A stretch of 64,000 bases of DNA, from positions 649,001 through 713,000 of the forward strand of contig NC_013854.1 in NCBI RefSeq assembly GCF_000010725.1, written 5' to 3'. Source of the DNA: Azospirillum sp. B510. GTDB taxonomy: Bacteria; Pseudomonadota; Alphaproteobacteria; Azospirillales; Azospirillaceae. The notes beneath the pieces are model-generated. The model worked only from the letters and a program-made list of their open reading frames with translations, ran no database searches and was not told the origin of the DNA. The position numbers were made by a program, and so were the translations under genes. Position 1 is the first letter of the stretch. Every line of letters starts with the position of its first letter. Below are positions 53,260 through 62,382 of this stretch, in pieces.

Positions 53260-53436
53260 TTATTTTTCCGGCAACACCATGCGGATGCAGCGCGACAGCA
53301 CGGTGTTGCCGGTCATCTCGCGATAATTCTGGATGATGATCGGCTCGGCCGCCTTGCACTGGTCCAGGCTGGCGAATTCCAGCGTGGTCGGGCCGCCCTG
53401 GTTCAGTATGAACAGCAGCATGAGAACCCGTTCCAT
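53260..53436 (-). CDS. Small protein of 58 aa, function unknown
   Basis: A 58-codon frame starts with ATG preceded by AGGGAGG and reads MERVLMLLFILNQGGPTTLEF, then a region with Cys at about residues 27 and 50 (DQCKAAEPIIIQNYREM..., LSRCIRMVLPEK). The first 12 residues are hydrophobic but short for a signal peptide. I do not recognise it. The strong ribosome site, coding-like base pattern and location 17 nt after ribF on the same strand make it a likely real gene. The two cysteines could form a disulfide. Confidence 0.6.
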   Translation of the reverse strand: MERVLMLLFILNQGGPTTLEFASLDQCKAAEPIIIQNYREMTGNTVLSRCIRMVLPEK

Positions 53437-53453
53437 CCCGGCATCCCTCCCTT

Positions 53454-54395
53454 TCAGCCGGCCGTCAGCATGGCGCGGGCGGCGGCGGCATCCTGCACGA
53501 TCTGGTCCTTCAGCGCGGCGAAGCTGGGGAACTTCATTTCCGGCCGCAGGAAATCGATCATCCGCACCCGCAGGTGCAGATCGTACAGGTCCAGATCGAC
53601 GTCGAACAGGTGGGCCTCCAGCCGGGCGACCGTGCCGTCGACGGTGGGACGGGCGCCCAGATTGGCCACGCCCGGCAGCCAGACGGTCTCGCCGCCGCGG
53701 TCGACCCCGGCGCGGATGGCATAGACGCCGAAGGCCGGGCGCAGATACTCGCCCAGCTCGATGTTGGCGGTGGGGAAACCGATGGTGCGGCCGCGCTGGT
53801 CGCCATGGACGACGCGCCCCTCGATCTCCCAGGGGTGGCCCAGCACATGGGCGGCTTCGCGCGGCCGGCCGGCGGTCAGCGCGTCGCGCACGCGGGTGGA
53901 GGAATAGACGCCGCCCTGTTCGTCGGACACCGGTCCGACCTCCGTCACGCCGAAGCCCTGGGCGTGCCCGGCGGCCTGAAGGAAGGCCGGATCGCCCGAC
54001 CGCCTGTGGCCGAACAGGAAGTCGTAGCCGCAGACGACATGGCGCACGCCCAGCCCGCCGACCAGCACCTCGTCGACGAAGGCCTGCGCGGTCTTGTGGC
54101 GGAAGCCGTCGTCGAAATGGCAGACGATCAGCTGGTCGACGCCCAACGCCTCGATATGGCGGGTCTTCACCCGGAAGGGCGTCAGGCGGAAGGGCGGGTC
54201 GTCGGGGCGGAAGACGCTGCGCGGATGCGGCTCGAAGGTGACCACGGCCGATGGGACGCTCATCTCGGCGGCAAGGCGCTGGGCGGTGCCGATGACCGCC
54301 TGATGCCCGCGATGGACGCCGTCGAAATTGCCCAGCGCCACGACGGCGCCGCGCTCCTCGGCCGGCAGGTCGGCGGTGTGTCTGTACAGTCGCAT
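53454..54395 (-). CDS. ribF: Bifunctional riboflavin kinase/FAD synthetase
   Basis: The 313-aa protein has the N-terminal FAD synthetase (nucleotidyltransferase) with VVALGNFDGVHRGHQAVI, TFEPHPRSVF, VVCGYDFLFGHRRSGD and VYSSTRVRDAL. The C-terminal riboflavin kinase has GRTIGFPTANIEL and RPTVDGTVARLEAHLFDVDLDLY (in parts). It converts riboflavin to FMN and FAD. It is upstream of the 58-aa small gene and probably in one unit with it. Confidence 0.96.
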   Translation of the reverse strand: MRLYRHTADLPAEERGAVVALGNFDGVHRGHQAVIGTAQRLAAEMSVPSAVVTFEPHPRSVFRPDDPPFRLTPFRVKTRHIEALGVDQLIVCHFDDGFRHKTAQAFVDEVLVGGLGVRHVVCGYDFLFGHRRSGDPAFLQAAGHAQGFGVTEVGPVSDEQGGVYSSTRVRDALTAGRPREAAHVLGHPWEIEGRVVHGDQRGRTIGFPTANIELGEYLRPAFGVYAIRAGVDRGGETVWLPGVANLGARPTVDGTVARLEAHLFDVDLDLYDLHLRVRMIDFLRPEMKFPSFAALKDQIVQDAAAARAMLTAG

Positions 54396-54541
54396 GCGCG
54401 CCCCGGTGCTGTGGGCGGACCCCGGCGGGTCCGCTTGCTCGGGCGTCTATATAGACCGACGCCGGCGCGGGGTAAACGCGCCGGCGCGCTTTACGATGGC
54501 GAGCGGGCCAATTGGCGGCGGGCAGGCCGATTGGCCGGGGC

Positions 54542-54991
54542 TCAGCCGCGGGACGGCACCATCAGCAGCGCCTCGCCCTCGACCACCACGGTCTCGCCGA
54601 CGGTGCAGACGGTCTTGATGACGCAGCGGCGCTTTTCCGGGATCAGCTCGGTGATGGTGGCGCGGGCGGTGACGGTGTCGCCGGCGCGGACCGGGGCCTT
54701 GAACTTCAGCGTCTGGCTCATGTAGATGCAGCCCGGCCCCGGCAGCTTGGTGCCGAGAACCGCCGAAATGAAGCCGACCGTCAGCATGCCGTGGGCGATG
54801 CGGCCCTGGAACATGGTGGTCGCGGCATATTCCTGGTTGATGTGGACCGGGTTGGTGTCGCCGGAGATGCCCGCGAACAGGACGATGTCGGCCTCCGTCA
54901 CCGTCTTGGCGAAGCTGGCCGTCATGCCGACGGACAGGTCTTCGATGCAGTAGCCTTCGGTATCCTTGCGGACCTGACGCACGTCGTCCAT
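54542..54991 (-). CDS. MaoC-like (R)-specific enoyl-CoA hydratase
   Basis: The 149-aa hot-dog protein has the R-hydratase motif AGISGDTNPVHINQEYA with Asp45 and His50 at the PhaJ spacing, and GRIAHGMLTVGFISAVLG. PhaJ relatives hydrate trans-2-enoyl-CoA to (R)-3-hydroxyacyl-CoA, feeding polyhydroxyalkanoate synthesis; others do C4 dicarboxylate or phosphate butyryl steps. AGAGGA precedes the ATG. The gene stands apart from ribF (146 bp) and has a 465-bp upstream gap. Confidence 0.9.
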   Translation of the reverse strand: MDDVRQVRKDTEGYCIEDLSVGMTASFAKTVTEADIVLFAGISGDTNPVHINQEYAATTMFQGRIAHGMLTVGFISAVLGTKLPGPGCIYMSQTLKFKAPVRAGDTVTARATITELIPEKRRCVIKTVCTVGETVVVEGEALLMVPSRG

Positions 54992-55456
54992 CGCAGCAAT
55001 TCCTCTTTCTCTCGGTGCCTGTTCCAGCGTCTGGCGCCCGGGCGCCGCGCCGTTCGCCGCGATGCGTCATGTGCAGCGCAGCGAGGAGAATGGCACCACG
55101 TCTCCTCCAAAAAAGCAAAAAAATCTCTAACGGTTGCTTCAAGTCGGCGGGGTGGGCGATTGCCCGGTCCGGCAGGCGCCGTGACAATGGAGAGGCATCT
55201 CCCGCCGCCGGATTACTTCCAGTCGGAGGTATAGGGGGCGGAATGATGCAAGATCAGTGGGTTACTGTAAGAGTCATATCGCTTTGACGGAGTGGGCGCC
55301 CTTGAGGGCGACTTTTGAAGGAAACGCCGGGATGGCGGCACCAAAGTCTGTTTCTTTTCAGGGGCCTGACCATCCGGTGACTGTTGGTTCGCCGACGCAA
55401 TAAATGATCGGCGGCGGATGCGGCGAATCGGAAGCCGTCTTCGCCGCGCCGCAGCA
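54992..55456. other. 465-bp gap between maoC-like and rlpA genes, no gene seen
   Basis: The region should hold the maoC promoter (minus strand). It contains an A/T-run pair (AAAAAAGCAAAAAAA, 55109-55123, T-rich on the minus strand) and a compact hairpin CGCCC-ttga-GGGCG (55297-55310). The hairpin lies near the rlpA end and has no clear T-run on its own strand. No open frame with a ribosome site is convincing. Base composition dips in the A/T tract. Confidence 0.4.
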
Positions 55457-56050
55457 TTACTTTCCGGACCCAGGGTGCGACACTGTGTCGCTTCTTCCGC
55501 TGGCATCATCACCAGTGCCGCCGCTGGCCGCGCCGCGGCGGCTGTCGCGCTCGGCGACCTGGCTGGCGGGGGCGAGCTGGTCCACCTTCTCCTCCACCTT
55601 TTCGCGGGCGGTGTCGGTGGGCTGCTCCGACGGCTTGACCTCGACCTTCACCGGGGCGGTGCCGTCCTCGATCATGTCCAGCTTTCTGGCGGCGGATCGC
55701 GACAGGTCGATGACTCGGCCATCGACATAGGGTCCGCGGTCGTTGACGATGACGTCGACGCTCTTGCCATTGTCCTGGTTGGTGACGGTCGCCTTGGCGC
55801 CCAGCGGCAGGGTCCGCGACGCGGCGGTCGGCTTGTTCTGGTTCATCGGTTCGCCGCTGGCGGTGGTGCGGCCATGGAATTTCTGGCTGTAAAAGGACGC
55901 TTCGCCCTTGTGGACCAGGATCGGTTCGCCATCCTCATGCTCGACATGCACGGGTGGAACCTTGGCCTTATCCTTCGCCAGCGCCGGGACGGCGGTCCCG
56001 CTCAGGGTCGTGGCGGCGATCGCCAGGACGATGATGCGTGTTGTCTTCAT
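55457..56050 (-). CDS. rlpA: Septal ring lytic transglycosylase RlpA family protein
   Basis: The 197-aa protein starts with MKTTRIIVLAIAATTLSGTAVPALA, a signal peptide without a lipobox Cys. The double-psi beta-barrel follows: GEASFYSQKFHGRTTASGEPMNQ, TAASRTLPLGAKATVTN and VIVNDRGPYVDGRVIDLSRSAARKL (in parts). RlpA cuts naked glycan strands at septa. No C-terminal SPOR domain is present; instead there is a charged disordered tail. GGAGG precedes the ATG. Confidence 0.92.
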   Translation of the reverse strand: MKTTRIIVLAIAATTLSGTAVPALAKDKAKVPPVHVEHEDGEPILVHKGEASFYSQKFHGRTTASGEPMNQNKPTAASRTLPLGAKATVTNQDNGKSVDVIVNDRGPYVDGRVIDLSRSAARKLDMIEDGTAPVKVEVKPSEQPTDTAREKVEEKVDQLAPASQVAERDSRRGAASGGTGDDASGRSDTVSHPGSGK

Positions 56051-56219
56051 CGGTACACCTCCAACCGCGGACCAACGCCGTTCAAGGAAAAGAGTTCCCA
56101 TGCCGGGGGGCAGAAAGACATCGCCGCTATTTCCGGTTTCCAATATCTTGACGAATTCGGATCCCGGGGCCTTTCCGAGGAGCCATCCCGCTTCCAACAC
56201 AACGGTCAGGGGAGAAAGC

Positions 56220-57269
56220 ATGGCCGATGATGCTGCCTGGACTGCAACCGCCTCCGGGATGACGGCCCCGTTCGACAGCGCCGGGGGGGCGTCTGCCGCC
56301 TCGGTGGAACCGCGCCATGTCGTGATGCGCGATATCGCGATGCGTGACGGGGCGCGGCTGCGCGTCGCCGTCTGGCCGGTGCCGCGGCGGGTCCACGGCA
56401 CGGCCCTGGTGCTGACCGGGCGGGCGGAGTTCATCGAGAAATATGCCGAGACCGCGGCCGCGCTCGCCGCCCGCGGCTTTCGCGTGGTGGCGGTCGACTG
56501 GCGCAACCAGGGCCTGTCCGACCGGCCGCTGCCCAACCGGCAGATTCATCATCTGACCGATTTCGCGACGCTGGTGGACGATCTCGACGAGCTCCATCGG
56601 CAGGTGGTGGCGCCGGTGGCGGCGGAGACGGGCGGACCGCTGATCCTGCTGGCCCACTCGATGGGCGCGCTGGTGGCGACTCTGGCGCTGGCCCGCCATT
56701 GCGACGACGATCCCGGCCGCTATGCCGCCGTGCTGCTCTCGGCGCCGATGTACGCCGTCAACAGCGCGCCGCTGCCGCGCTGGCTGATGCGGGGGCTGGC
56801 CGCTCTCGCCCTCGCCTGCGGCTTGGGCACGCGCTACGCGCTGGGGCAGGGCGATTACGATCCGGCGAATGGGCGCTTCCGGCCGGGCAACCGGATCACC
56901 TCCGATCCCCGGCGCTATGCCGCCTTCCATGGCCCCTATGCCGCGAGGCCGGAGCTGCGCGTCGGCGGCGTCAGCTTCGCCTGGGTCGCCGCCGCCCTGG
57001 ATGCCGAGGATGCGCTCCGCCATGCCCTGCCGCTGGAGCGGGTGCGCACGCCGGTGCTGCTGCTGAGCCCGCCGGACGACCGGGTCGTGCGGGCCGAGGC
57101 GCACCACGCGGTGGCCGCGCGGCTCGGCAACGCCCATCTGATCGACTATCCGGGGGCGCGGCACGAGCTGCTGATGGAGTGCGACGCCATCCGCGACCGG
57201 GTGTGGGCGGACATCGACGCCTTCCTCGACAAGACGCTTGCGCCCGATGGCGGCCCCGTCGTCGGATAG
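56220..57269 (+). CDS. Lysophospholipase/monoglyceride-lipase-like alpha/beta hydrolase (PldB type)
   Basis: The 349-aa protein has ALVLTGRAEFIEKYAETAAALAARGFRVVAVDWRNQGLSDR, the elbow LILLAHSMGALVATLAL (Ser in AHSMG), the acid in LLLSPPDDRVV and the His in YPGARHELLME, a complete triad. A cap region (180-270) fits the PldB/monoacylglycerol lipase group. GGGGAGAAAGC precedes the ATG. It is followed 30 nt later by a DUF6352 gene, so they are likely an operon. Confidence 0.88.
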   Translation: MADDAAWTATASGMTAPFDSAGGASAASVEPRHVVMRDIAMRDGARLRVAVWPVPRRVHGTALVLTGRAEFIEKYAETAAALAARGFRVVAVDWRNQGLSDRPLPNRQIHHLTDFATLVDDLDELHRQVVAPVAAETGGPLILLAHSMGALVATLALARHCDDDPGRYAAVLLSAPMYAVNSAPLPRWLMRGLAALALACGLGTRYALGQGDYDPANGRFRPGNRITSDPRRYAAFHGPYAARPELRVGGVSFAWVAAALDAEDALRHALPLERVRTPVLLLSPPDDRVVRAEAHHAVAARLGNAHLIDYPGARHELLMECDAIRDRVWADIDAFLDKTLAPDGGPVVG

Positions 57270-57299
57270 CCTTCTTCAGGACCAGAGGTGCCCAGCAGC

Positions 57300-58313
57300 A
57301 TGACCGATTTCTGGACGGCGTCCGGCTTCCACCTGTTGACCCGCGACGCCGACAATCATCTGGCGGTGACGCCCGATTTCCTGCGCGCCTACCTGCTGCG
57401 GCCGGAGATGCGCCCGCCGGAGGAGGCCTGCGACGCCGAGCGCACGCTGCACGCCGCCTTGCTGGACGAGCCGGCGCGCAGCGTGCCCGCCCCGCTGCTC
57501 GGCGCCATCGCCGATCCGGACGCGCGGGAGAATTTCCAGGTCTGGCTCGCCTTCCGTGACCGGCTGCTGGCCGCCGGGACGCTGGAGGGCTGCTATATCC
57601 GGCTCTTCCGCGAGGGCGCGCGCGGCGTGCCCGGCCTGTTCATCGACCAGCTCGCCCATGCCATCCTGCGCGGCATCCTCGACGGAACCCCGTCCGGCCT
57701 GCGGGCGCGGGCGGGGGAGCTGTTCTTCCGCGAACAGACGGTGTCGCTGGAGGATGGCCGTGTCCGTCTCGCCGATGCCGAGACGGTGGAGGTGATGGCG
57801 GCGTCCGGCGGCTTCGGCTCGCTCGGCCGGCTGGTGGTGGAAGCCGGCACCGCGCCGCGCGGCGTCGAGCTCGACATCCTGGACGAGACCAACCATCCGC
57901 TCTACTGGGGCCGCGACGCCCGCCACGACACCGTGCTCGACATCACCTTCGCCGCCGCCGGGCTCGACGCGCTCGCCCGTGTGCTGGAGGCGTGGGTGGC
58001 GCATTTCCTGGGGGTGACGGTCAACATCCAGCCGGTGCGGAGCATCCACGACGACCGCTGGGTCTGGCATGTCGGGCTGGACGGCGCCGCCACCGCGATC
58101 CTCAACGACCTCTACAACGGGGTGGAGGTGGGGGAGGACCGGCTCGCCCGCATCCTCGCCCTGTTCCGCCTGGAGTTCGCCGACCCCGCCGCCATGCGCC
58201 CCGATCTCGCCGGGCGGCCGGTCTATCTCGGGCTGGCGATGACCGAGGGACGGCGGCTGGCGCTGAAGCCGCAGAATCTGCTGGTCAATCTGCCGCTGGC
58301 CCCGGTGGCGTGA
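57300..58313 (+). CDS. DUF6352 family protein, function unknown
   Basis: The 337-aa protein begins MTDFWTASGFHLLTRDADNHL and continues AVTPDFLRAYLLRPEMRPPEE, features I recall for the alphaproteobacterial DUF6352 family (from memory, not searched). It has no signal peptide or membrane segment. Rich in Asp, Glu, Arg and Leu, it reads as a soluble globular protein. ATG chosen because AGAGGTG lies about 9 nt upstream; a GTG four codons earlier is open. No catalytic motif is evident. It lies with a lipase-like gene. Confidence 0.75.
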   Translation: MTDFWTASGFHLLTRDADNHLAVTPDFLRAYLLRPEMRPPEEACDAERTLHAALLDEPARSVPAPLLGAIADPDARENFQVWLAFRDRLLAAGTLEGCYIRLFREGARGVPGLFIDQLAHAILRGILDGTPSGLRARAGELFFREQTVSLEDGRVRLADAETVEVMAASGGFGSLGRLVVEAGTAPRGVELDILDETNHPLYWGRDARHDTVLDITFAAAGLDALARVLEAWVAHFLGVTVNIQPVRSIHDDRWVWHVGLDGAATAILNDLYNGVEVGEDRLARILALFRLEFADPAAMRPDLAGRPVYLGLAMTEGRRLALKPQNLLVNLPLAPVA

Positions 58314-58323
58314 GGGCGCCGGC

Positions 58324-59502
58324 TCACCCTCCCAGCAGCGCGCCCACCGGCTTCAGCGGCTCATGCGCGTCGAACAGGATCTTGAGGATCGCCAGGATCG
58401 GCACCGCCAGCAGCGCGCCGGGGATGCCCCACAGCCAGCCCCAGAACAGGATCGACACGAACACCGCGATCGGGTTCAGCGCCAGCCGCCGCCCGACGAT
58501 CATCGGGGTCAGGAAATTGCCCTCGATCGTCGTCAGCGCCACGAAGGACAGCGGCGGCAGCAGGATGGTTCCGATGCCCTCGAAGGTCATCACCGACACC
58601 AGGAACAGCACGCCGGTCATCACCGCCGGACCGATGAAGGGAATGTAGTTGGCCAGCGCCACCAGGACCCCCCACAGCGCCGGGTTGGGCAGTCCCCACA
58701 GCCACATCACCAATCCGGTCGCCAGCCCCAGCATGGCGTTGATCAGGGTGATGGTCAGCAGATAGGCGGCGATGTTCTGCTGAAGCGTCGCCGCGACCAT
58801 GGCGTAATGCACGCGGTCGTCGACGTCGCGCATGGTGCCGATCAGCGCCTCCAGCGAATGCCGTCCCCGCGCCAGGAAGAAATAGAGCAGCACCTGAAGG
58901 ATCACGACGTTGGCGAGCACCGATTCGACCTGGCTGACCGCCTGTTCCATCAGCGACGGGCCGCGCACCACCACCTCGCGCGCCGGGCCGGTCTCGTTGC
59001 CGGTCTCCTGGGTGATCTGCTCGATCTGGCGCGAGGCCTCGCGGGCGCGCTCGATGCCGGCGCGGATGTCGCCCAGCTTGAATTCCAGCTCGTGCAGGAC
59101 CCGCGGCATGCGGTTCACCCACTCCGCCGCCGGGGCCGACAGGGTGTAGACCGCCAGCAGCACCCCGCCGAACAGGGTGATCACCAGGACGGCGGCGCCG
59201 ATCCCCTCCGGCACGCCGACCCGGTACAGCGCGCGGACCAGCGGCCGCAGCAGGAAGCTGAGGATCAGCGCCAGCATGATCGGCAGCAGCACGTCACGCC
59301 CGAAATACAGCATGAACAGGACGGCGATGACGAACAGCCCGACGGCGGCCACCGCCAGCGGATCGCGGCGATGGCCGGGTGGGGGCAGGGGGGCCGTCGC
59401 CGGTTCCGGCGTGCCGGCGGGCGGGGCCTCCGGGGCCGGGTGGGGTGAGGCCGGATGGGCGGGTGCCGGGGGGTGCTGGGCGAACGGACTGCGGTCTGTC
59501 AT
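58324..59502 (-). CDS. AI-2E family transporter (PerM/YdiK-like)
   Basis: The 392-aa permease has a proline/alanine-rich cytosolic N-terminus of about 45 residues and seven or eight membrane segments. It carries the family's LYFGRDVLLPIMLALILSFLLRPLV, ANYIPFIGPAVMTGVLF, LTTIEGNFLTPMIVGRRLALNPIAVFVSILFWGWLWGIPGALLAVP (in parts). Members export autoinducer-2, Na+/Li+ or other solutes; the substrate is not known. The ATG at 59502 was preferred over an open upstream frame that is GC-rich noise. It converges on the DUF6352 gene 11 bp away. Confidence 0.9.
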   Translation of the reverse strand: MTDRSPFAQHPPAPAHPASPHPAPEAPPAGTPEPATAPLPPPGHRRDPLAVAAVGLFVIAVLFMLYFGRDVLLPIMLALILSFLLRPLVRALYRVGVPEGIGAAVLVITLFGGVLLAVYTLSAPAAEWVNRMPRVLHELEFKLGDIRAGIERAREASRQIEQITQETGNETGPAREVVVRGPSLMEQAVSQVESVLANVVILQVLLYFFLARGRHSLEALIGTMRDVDDRVHYAMVAATLQQNIAAYLLTITLINAMLGLATGLVMWLWGLPNPALWGVLVALANYIPFIGPAVMTGVLFLVSVMTFEGIGTILLPPLSFVALTTIEGNFLTPMIVGRRLALNPIAVFVSILFWGWLWGIPGALLAVPILAILKILFDAHEPLKPVGALLGG

Positions 59503-59626
59503 CGCGGTGGCCGGGCCTCCGAAGGGCGGCGCTTGACGGTGGCGCCCGATCCTCCGATCTAGGGGAGTGTTTTGCCGGACCGCGCCGCTCGCGGTCCCGC
59601 CCGTCCCTGCCGGAGACCCAGTCGCG

Positions 59627-60151
59627 ATGCGCAGCCCGTTTCCCCTGATGAACGTTTCCGCCGGCCTTTTGGTTCTGGGCCTGCTCACCGCCGGGCTGAT
59701 GCCGCGCCCGGCGGCCGCGGACGACGTTGTCGGCCGCTTCTCCAACGACTGGACCGGCAACGGCCTGCAGGTCCAGGCCATCGAGGATCCCAAGGTGAAG
59801 GGCATCACCTGCCATCTGGTCGATTTCGACCGCAGCCTGATCGACCGGCTGAGCAAGGGCAACTGGTTCGAGGATCCGTCCAACGCCTCCATCGCCTGCC
59901 GTCAGACCGGGGCGGTGACCGTCGGCGACATCGACCTGTCGCAGAAGGGGGAGGAGGTCTTCTCCGAGCGGAAGAGCCTGATCTTCAAGTCGATCGCCAT
60001 CCGCCGCATCTATGACCGGCCGAACGACACGCTGGTTTATGTGGTGTACAGCCGGCAGGTGAAGGACGCCTCGGCCAAGACCTCGATCTCCACCGTGCCG
60101 CTGTTCAGCGCCAACGCCACCTGGACGAAGGGCAAGCCGGCGGCGAAGTGA
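59627..60151 (+). CDS. creA: CreA family periplasmic protein
   Basis: The 174-aa protein has a signal peptide (LLVLGLLTAGLMPRPAAA) and the CreA core VGRFSNDWTGNGLQVQAIEDPKVKGITCHL, FEDPSNASIACRQTGAV, SLIFKSIAIRRIYD and TLVYVVYSRQVKDASAKTSIS (in parts). The two cysteines can form a disulfide. CreA is widespread but has no proven function. The ATG chosen lies 20 codons after a TTG. It is a single gene. Confidence 0.9.
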   Translation: MRSPFPLMNVSAGLLVLGLLTAGLMPRPAAADDVVGRFSNDWTGNGLQVQAIEDPKVKGITCHLVDFDRSLIDRLSKGNWFEDPSNASIACRQTGAVTVGDIDLSQKGEEVFSERKSLIFKSIAIRRIYDRPNDTLVYVVYSRQVKDASAKTSISTVPLFSANATWTKGKPAAK

Positions 60152-60199
60152 GGGCGCCGCGCCCGAGTCTTCACCTGTGGTGCTTCCGCCTGCCGTGCC

Positions 60200-61306
60200 T
60201 CACCCGACGATCCGCCCCAGCCGCACCGCCGTCTGGCCGGACTTCACGCGGCGGGCGGGCATGATCAGGACGCAGTCGTCATAGGGGGTGGTGATCGCAT
60301 GGTCGTCGTCCCAGCCGATGACCGTGCCGGCGCGGCCGATCACCTCCATCCCGACGAAGGGGGCGGTGAAGCGGAAACGCTCGCTCGACGCGGTGACGGC
60401 CTCGGTCACCTCGACCACGCGCTGCGGTTCGCTGCGCGGGCGCAGGCGGGGGCCGTTCGCCGGCGGCGCGATTGCCTCGGGAGGGATCATCTCCAGCCCA
60501 AGCAGCAGGCGCAGGCAGCTTTCCAGCGCGACGGTCGCGGTCTCCGCCCGCCAATGCTGGCCGCATTCGACCAGGATGGCGGTGCGCGAGCCCTCCGGTT
60601 CGGCGAATCCGCCGTAATCGATCAGCCGCTTGCCCCCGGCATGCCCACCATCCGCCACCACCCAGGCCGGATAGCCGAGGCCGAGCGCCAGATCGCGCCC
60701 GCGATTGGTCCGGCCGCACAGGGTCAGCGGCGCGGTGTCCGCCGTCATCGAATGGAGGTCGAGCAGCAGGTCCGCCGACTCATAGACCGGGCGCAGGATG
60801 CGGGCCCGCCGCAGCTCCGCGCTGTCGCGCCGGCCGTCGAGATGCTCCGGTGACCACAGGCGGTTGAAATCCTCGTCGAGATAGCGCGAGGCGTAGGGGT
60901 TCCGGGGATCGAAGCCGGCATAGGCGGCGGTGTTGGCGAAGACGAAGGTCAGCCGCCCGCGCGCCGGCCGCAGCCCCATCCGCAGCAGCGCGTCGAGCGC
61001 GATGGCGCCGCACAGCTCGTTGCCGTGGACCAGCGCGTTCAACACCACATGCGGCCCCGGCTCCGCCGCCGATAGGCTGGTGACATGGTCGATGCCGGTA
61101 TTGCCGCGCCGGTGGGGGGCGATGTCCGGCGGGGTGAGTTCGACGGGGGCGAAGAGGGGATCGGTCAAGCGGAAGGCTCGCCAGCGGTGGGCGTTCTCAA
61201 CAGTATGGCGAACCAAACGACCCCGCGCCAGTGCGGCCGGATCGGATGCCACGGCTTTTTTGGCCGGCGGGCCCGGCGCACTGTTGCGGCGGCATGGCAG
61301 GATCAT
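60200..61306 (-). CDS. Succinylglutamate desuccinylase/aspartoacylase family (M14) protein
   Basis: The protein is up to 368 aa; the N-terminus is uncertain because no start has a good ribosome site. A TTG at about 61216 giving a 338-aa product is an alternative. The zinc site is NALVHGNELCGAIAL (His, Glu), LLDLHSMT (His). The C-terminus has the beta-barrel-like VGMEVIGRAGTVIGWDDDHAITTP. It cleaves an N-acyl amino acid or related amide. It is divergent from a second N-formylglutamate amidohydrolase, which also acts on acyl amino acids. Confidence 0.82.
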   Translation of the reverse strand: MILPCRRNSAPGPPAKKAVASDPAALARGRLVRHTVENAHRWRAFRLTDPLFAPVELTPPDIAPHRRGNTGIDHVTSLSAAEPGPHVVLNALVHGNELCGAIALDALLRMGLRPARGRLTFVFANTAAYAGFDPRNPYASRYLDEDFNRLWSPEHLDGRRDSAELRRARILRPVYESADLLLDLHSMTADTAPLTLCGRTNRGRDLALGLGYPAWVVADGGHAGGKRLIDYGGFAEPEGSRTAILVECGQHWRAETATVALESCLRLLLGLEMIPPEAIAPPANGPRLRPRSEPQRVVEVTEAVTASSERFRFTAPFVGMEVIGRAGTVIGWDDDHAITTPYDDCVLIMPARRVKSGQTAVRLGRIVG

Positions 61307-61436
61307 GAAGAATTGGCGTCGACGGCGGCTTGACGCTTGGGTTATAGGATTTCCCTGACCGATCAATGGCGTCGGTCGGGCTTGCGCCTCCACAGCTCGG
61401 GTTTTCCATGTTTGGTCGTCTGGTCGGAGCCGGTCG

Positions 61437-62303
61437 ATGAGCCTCGTGATCGATGACGTGCTTGTCCGCAACGATCCGGCCGGCCATCGCCTGCCGGTGC
61501 TGTTCGATTCGCCGCACAGCGGCAGCGTCTATCCCGCCGATTTCCAGGTGATCTGCCCGCTTCCCCTGCTGCGTCAGGCCGAGGACACCCATGTGGAGGA
61601 GCTGTTCGCCAGCGCTCCCGACCATGGCGCCACCCTGCTGTGCGCGCTGTTCCCCCGTACCTGCATCGACGTCAACCGCGCCGTTGACGACATCGACCCG
61701 GCGTTGATCGACGGCGACTGGCCGGCGCCGCTGCGTCCGACCCCGCGCAGCACGCTGGGCATGGGGCTGATCCGCAGCATGCTGCGGCCGGGCGTGCCGC
61801 TCTATGACGGGAAGCTGCCGGCCGCCGCGGTGGCCGACCGCATCGACCGCTATTACCGGCCGTACCATGCGCAGATGCGGCTGGCCCTGGACGGTCTGGC
61901 GGCGCGGTTCGGCGTGGTCTGGCACGTCAATTGCCATTCCATGCCATCGTCCTTGCGGCCGGACGGGCGCGACCCGCTGGCGGTGGATTTCGTCATCGGC
62001 GACCGCGACGGCACCACCAGCGAGCCGGGATTCGTCCGGCTGGTGGCGGAGACCCTGCGCGGTTTCGGCCATCGCGTGGCGATCAACGATCCCTACAAGG
62101 GGGTGGAACTGCTGGCGCGCTACGGCGAGCCGGCGCGCGGCCGCCATTCGATCCAGCTCGAGATCAACCGGCGCCTCTACATGAACGAGGACACGCTGGA
62201 ACGCCACGACGGTTTCGTCCGGCTGAAGGGCGAGATCGACATGCTGATCCGCCGCATCGCCGACTATGCCGGCCAGCATGTCCTGGGCCGCGCCGCGGAA
62301 TAG
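61437..62303 (+). CDS. N-formylglutamate amidohydrolase (copy 2)
   Basis: The 288-aa enzyme has VLFDSPHSGSVYPADF, AEDTHVEELFASAPDHGA, FPRTCIDVNRAVDDIDP, HVNCHSMPS, VDFVIGDRDGTT and NDPYKGVELLARYGEPARGRHSIQLEINRRLYM (in parts), the pattern of the HutG/FGase group. It shares only the fold pattern with copy 1 at 33247. No histidine-degradation genes surround it. The 130-bp divergent gap with the M14 gene should hold both promoters. Confidence 0.9.
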   Translation: MSLVIDDVLVRNDPAGHRLPVLFDSPHSGSVYPADFQVICPLPLLRQAEDTHVEELFASAPDHGATLLCALFPRTCIDVNRAVDDIDPALIDGDWPAPLRPTPRSTLGMGLIRSMLRPGVPLYDGKLPAAAVADRIDRYYRPYHAQMRLALDGLAARFGVVWHVNCHSMPSSLRPDGRDPLAVDFVIGDRDGTTSEPGFVRLVAETLRGFGHRVAINDPYKGVELLARYGEPARGRHSIQLEINRRLYMNEDTLERHDGFVRLKGEIDMLIRRIADYAGQHVLGRAAE

Positions 62304-62382
62304 GGAACGCGTGACGGATCGCCCGCCGCCGGCGGCGGCGGGGTCCCGGCGGGCGGATTGGCGGGAGCTTGGCGGAGCCCGG

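Noticed and set aside
55297..55310. Terminator CGCCC-ttga-GGGCG downstream of rlpA
   Set aside because: No T-run follows on the minus strand where it would be needed. Noted only as a hairpin.
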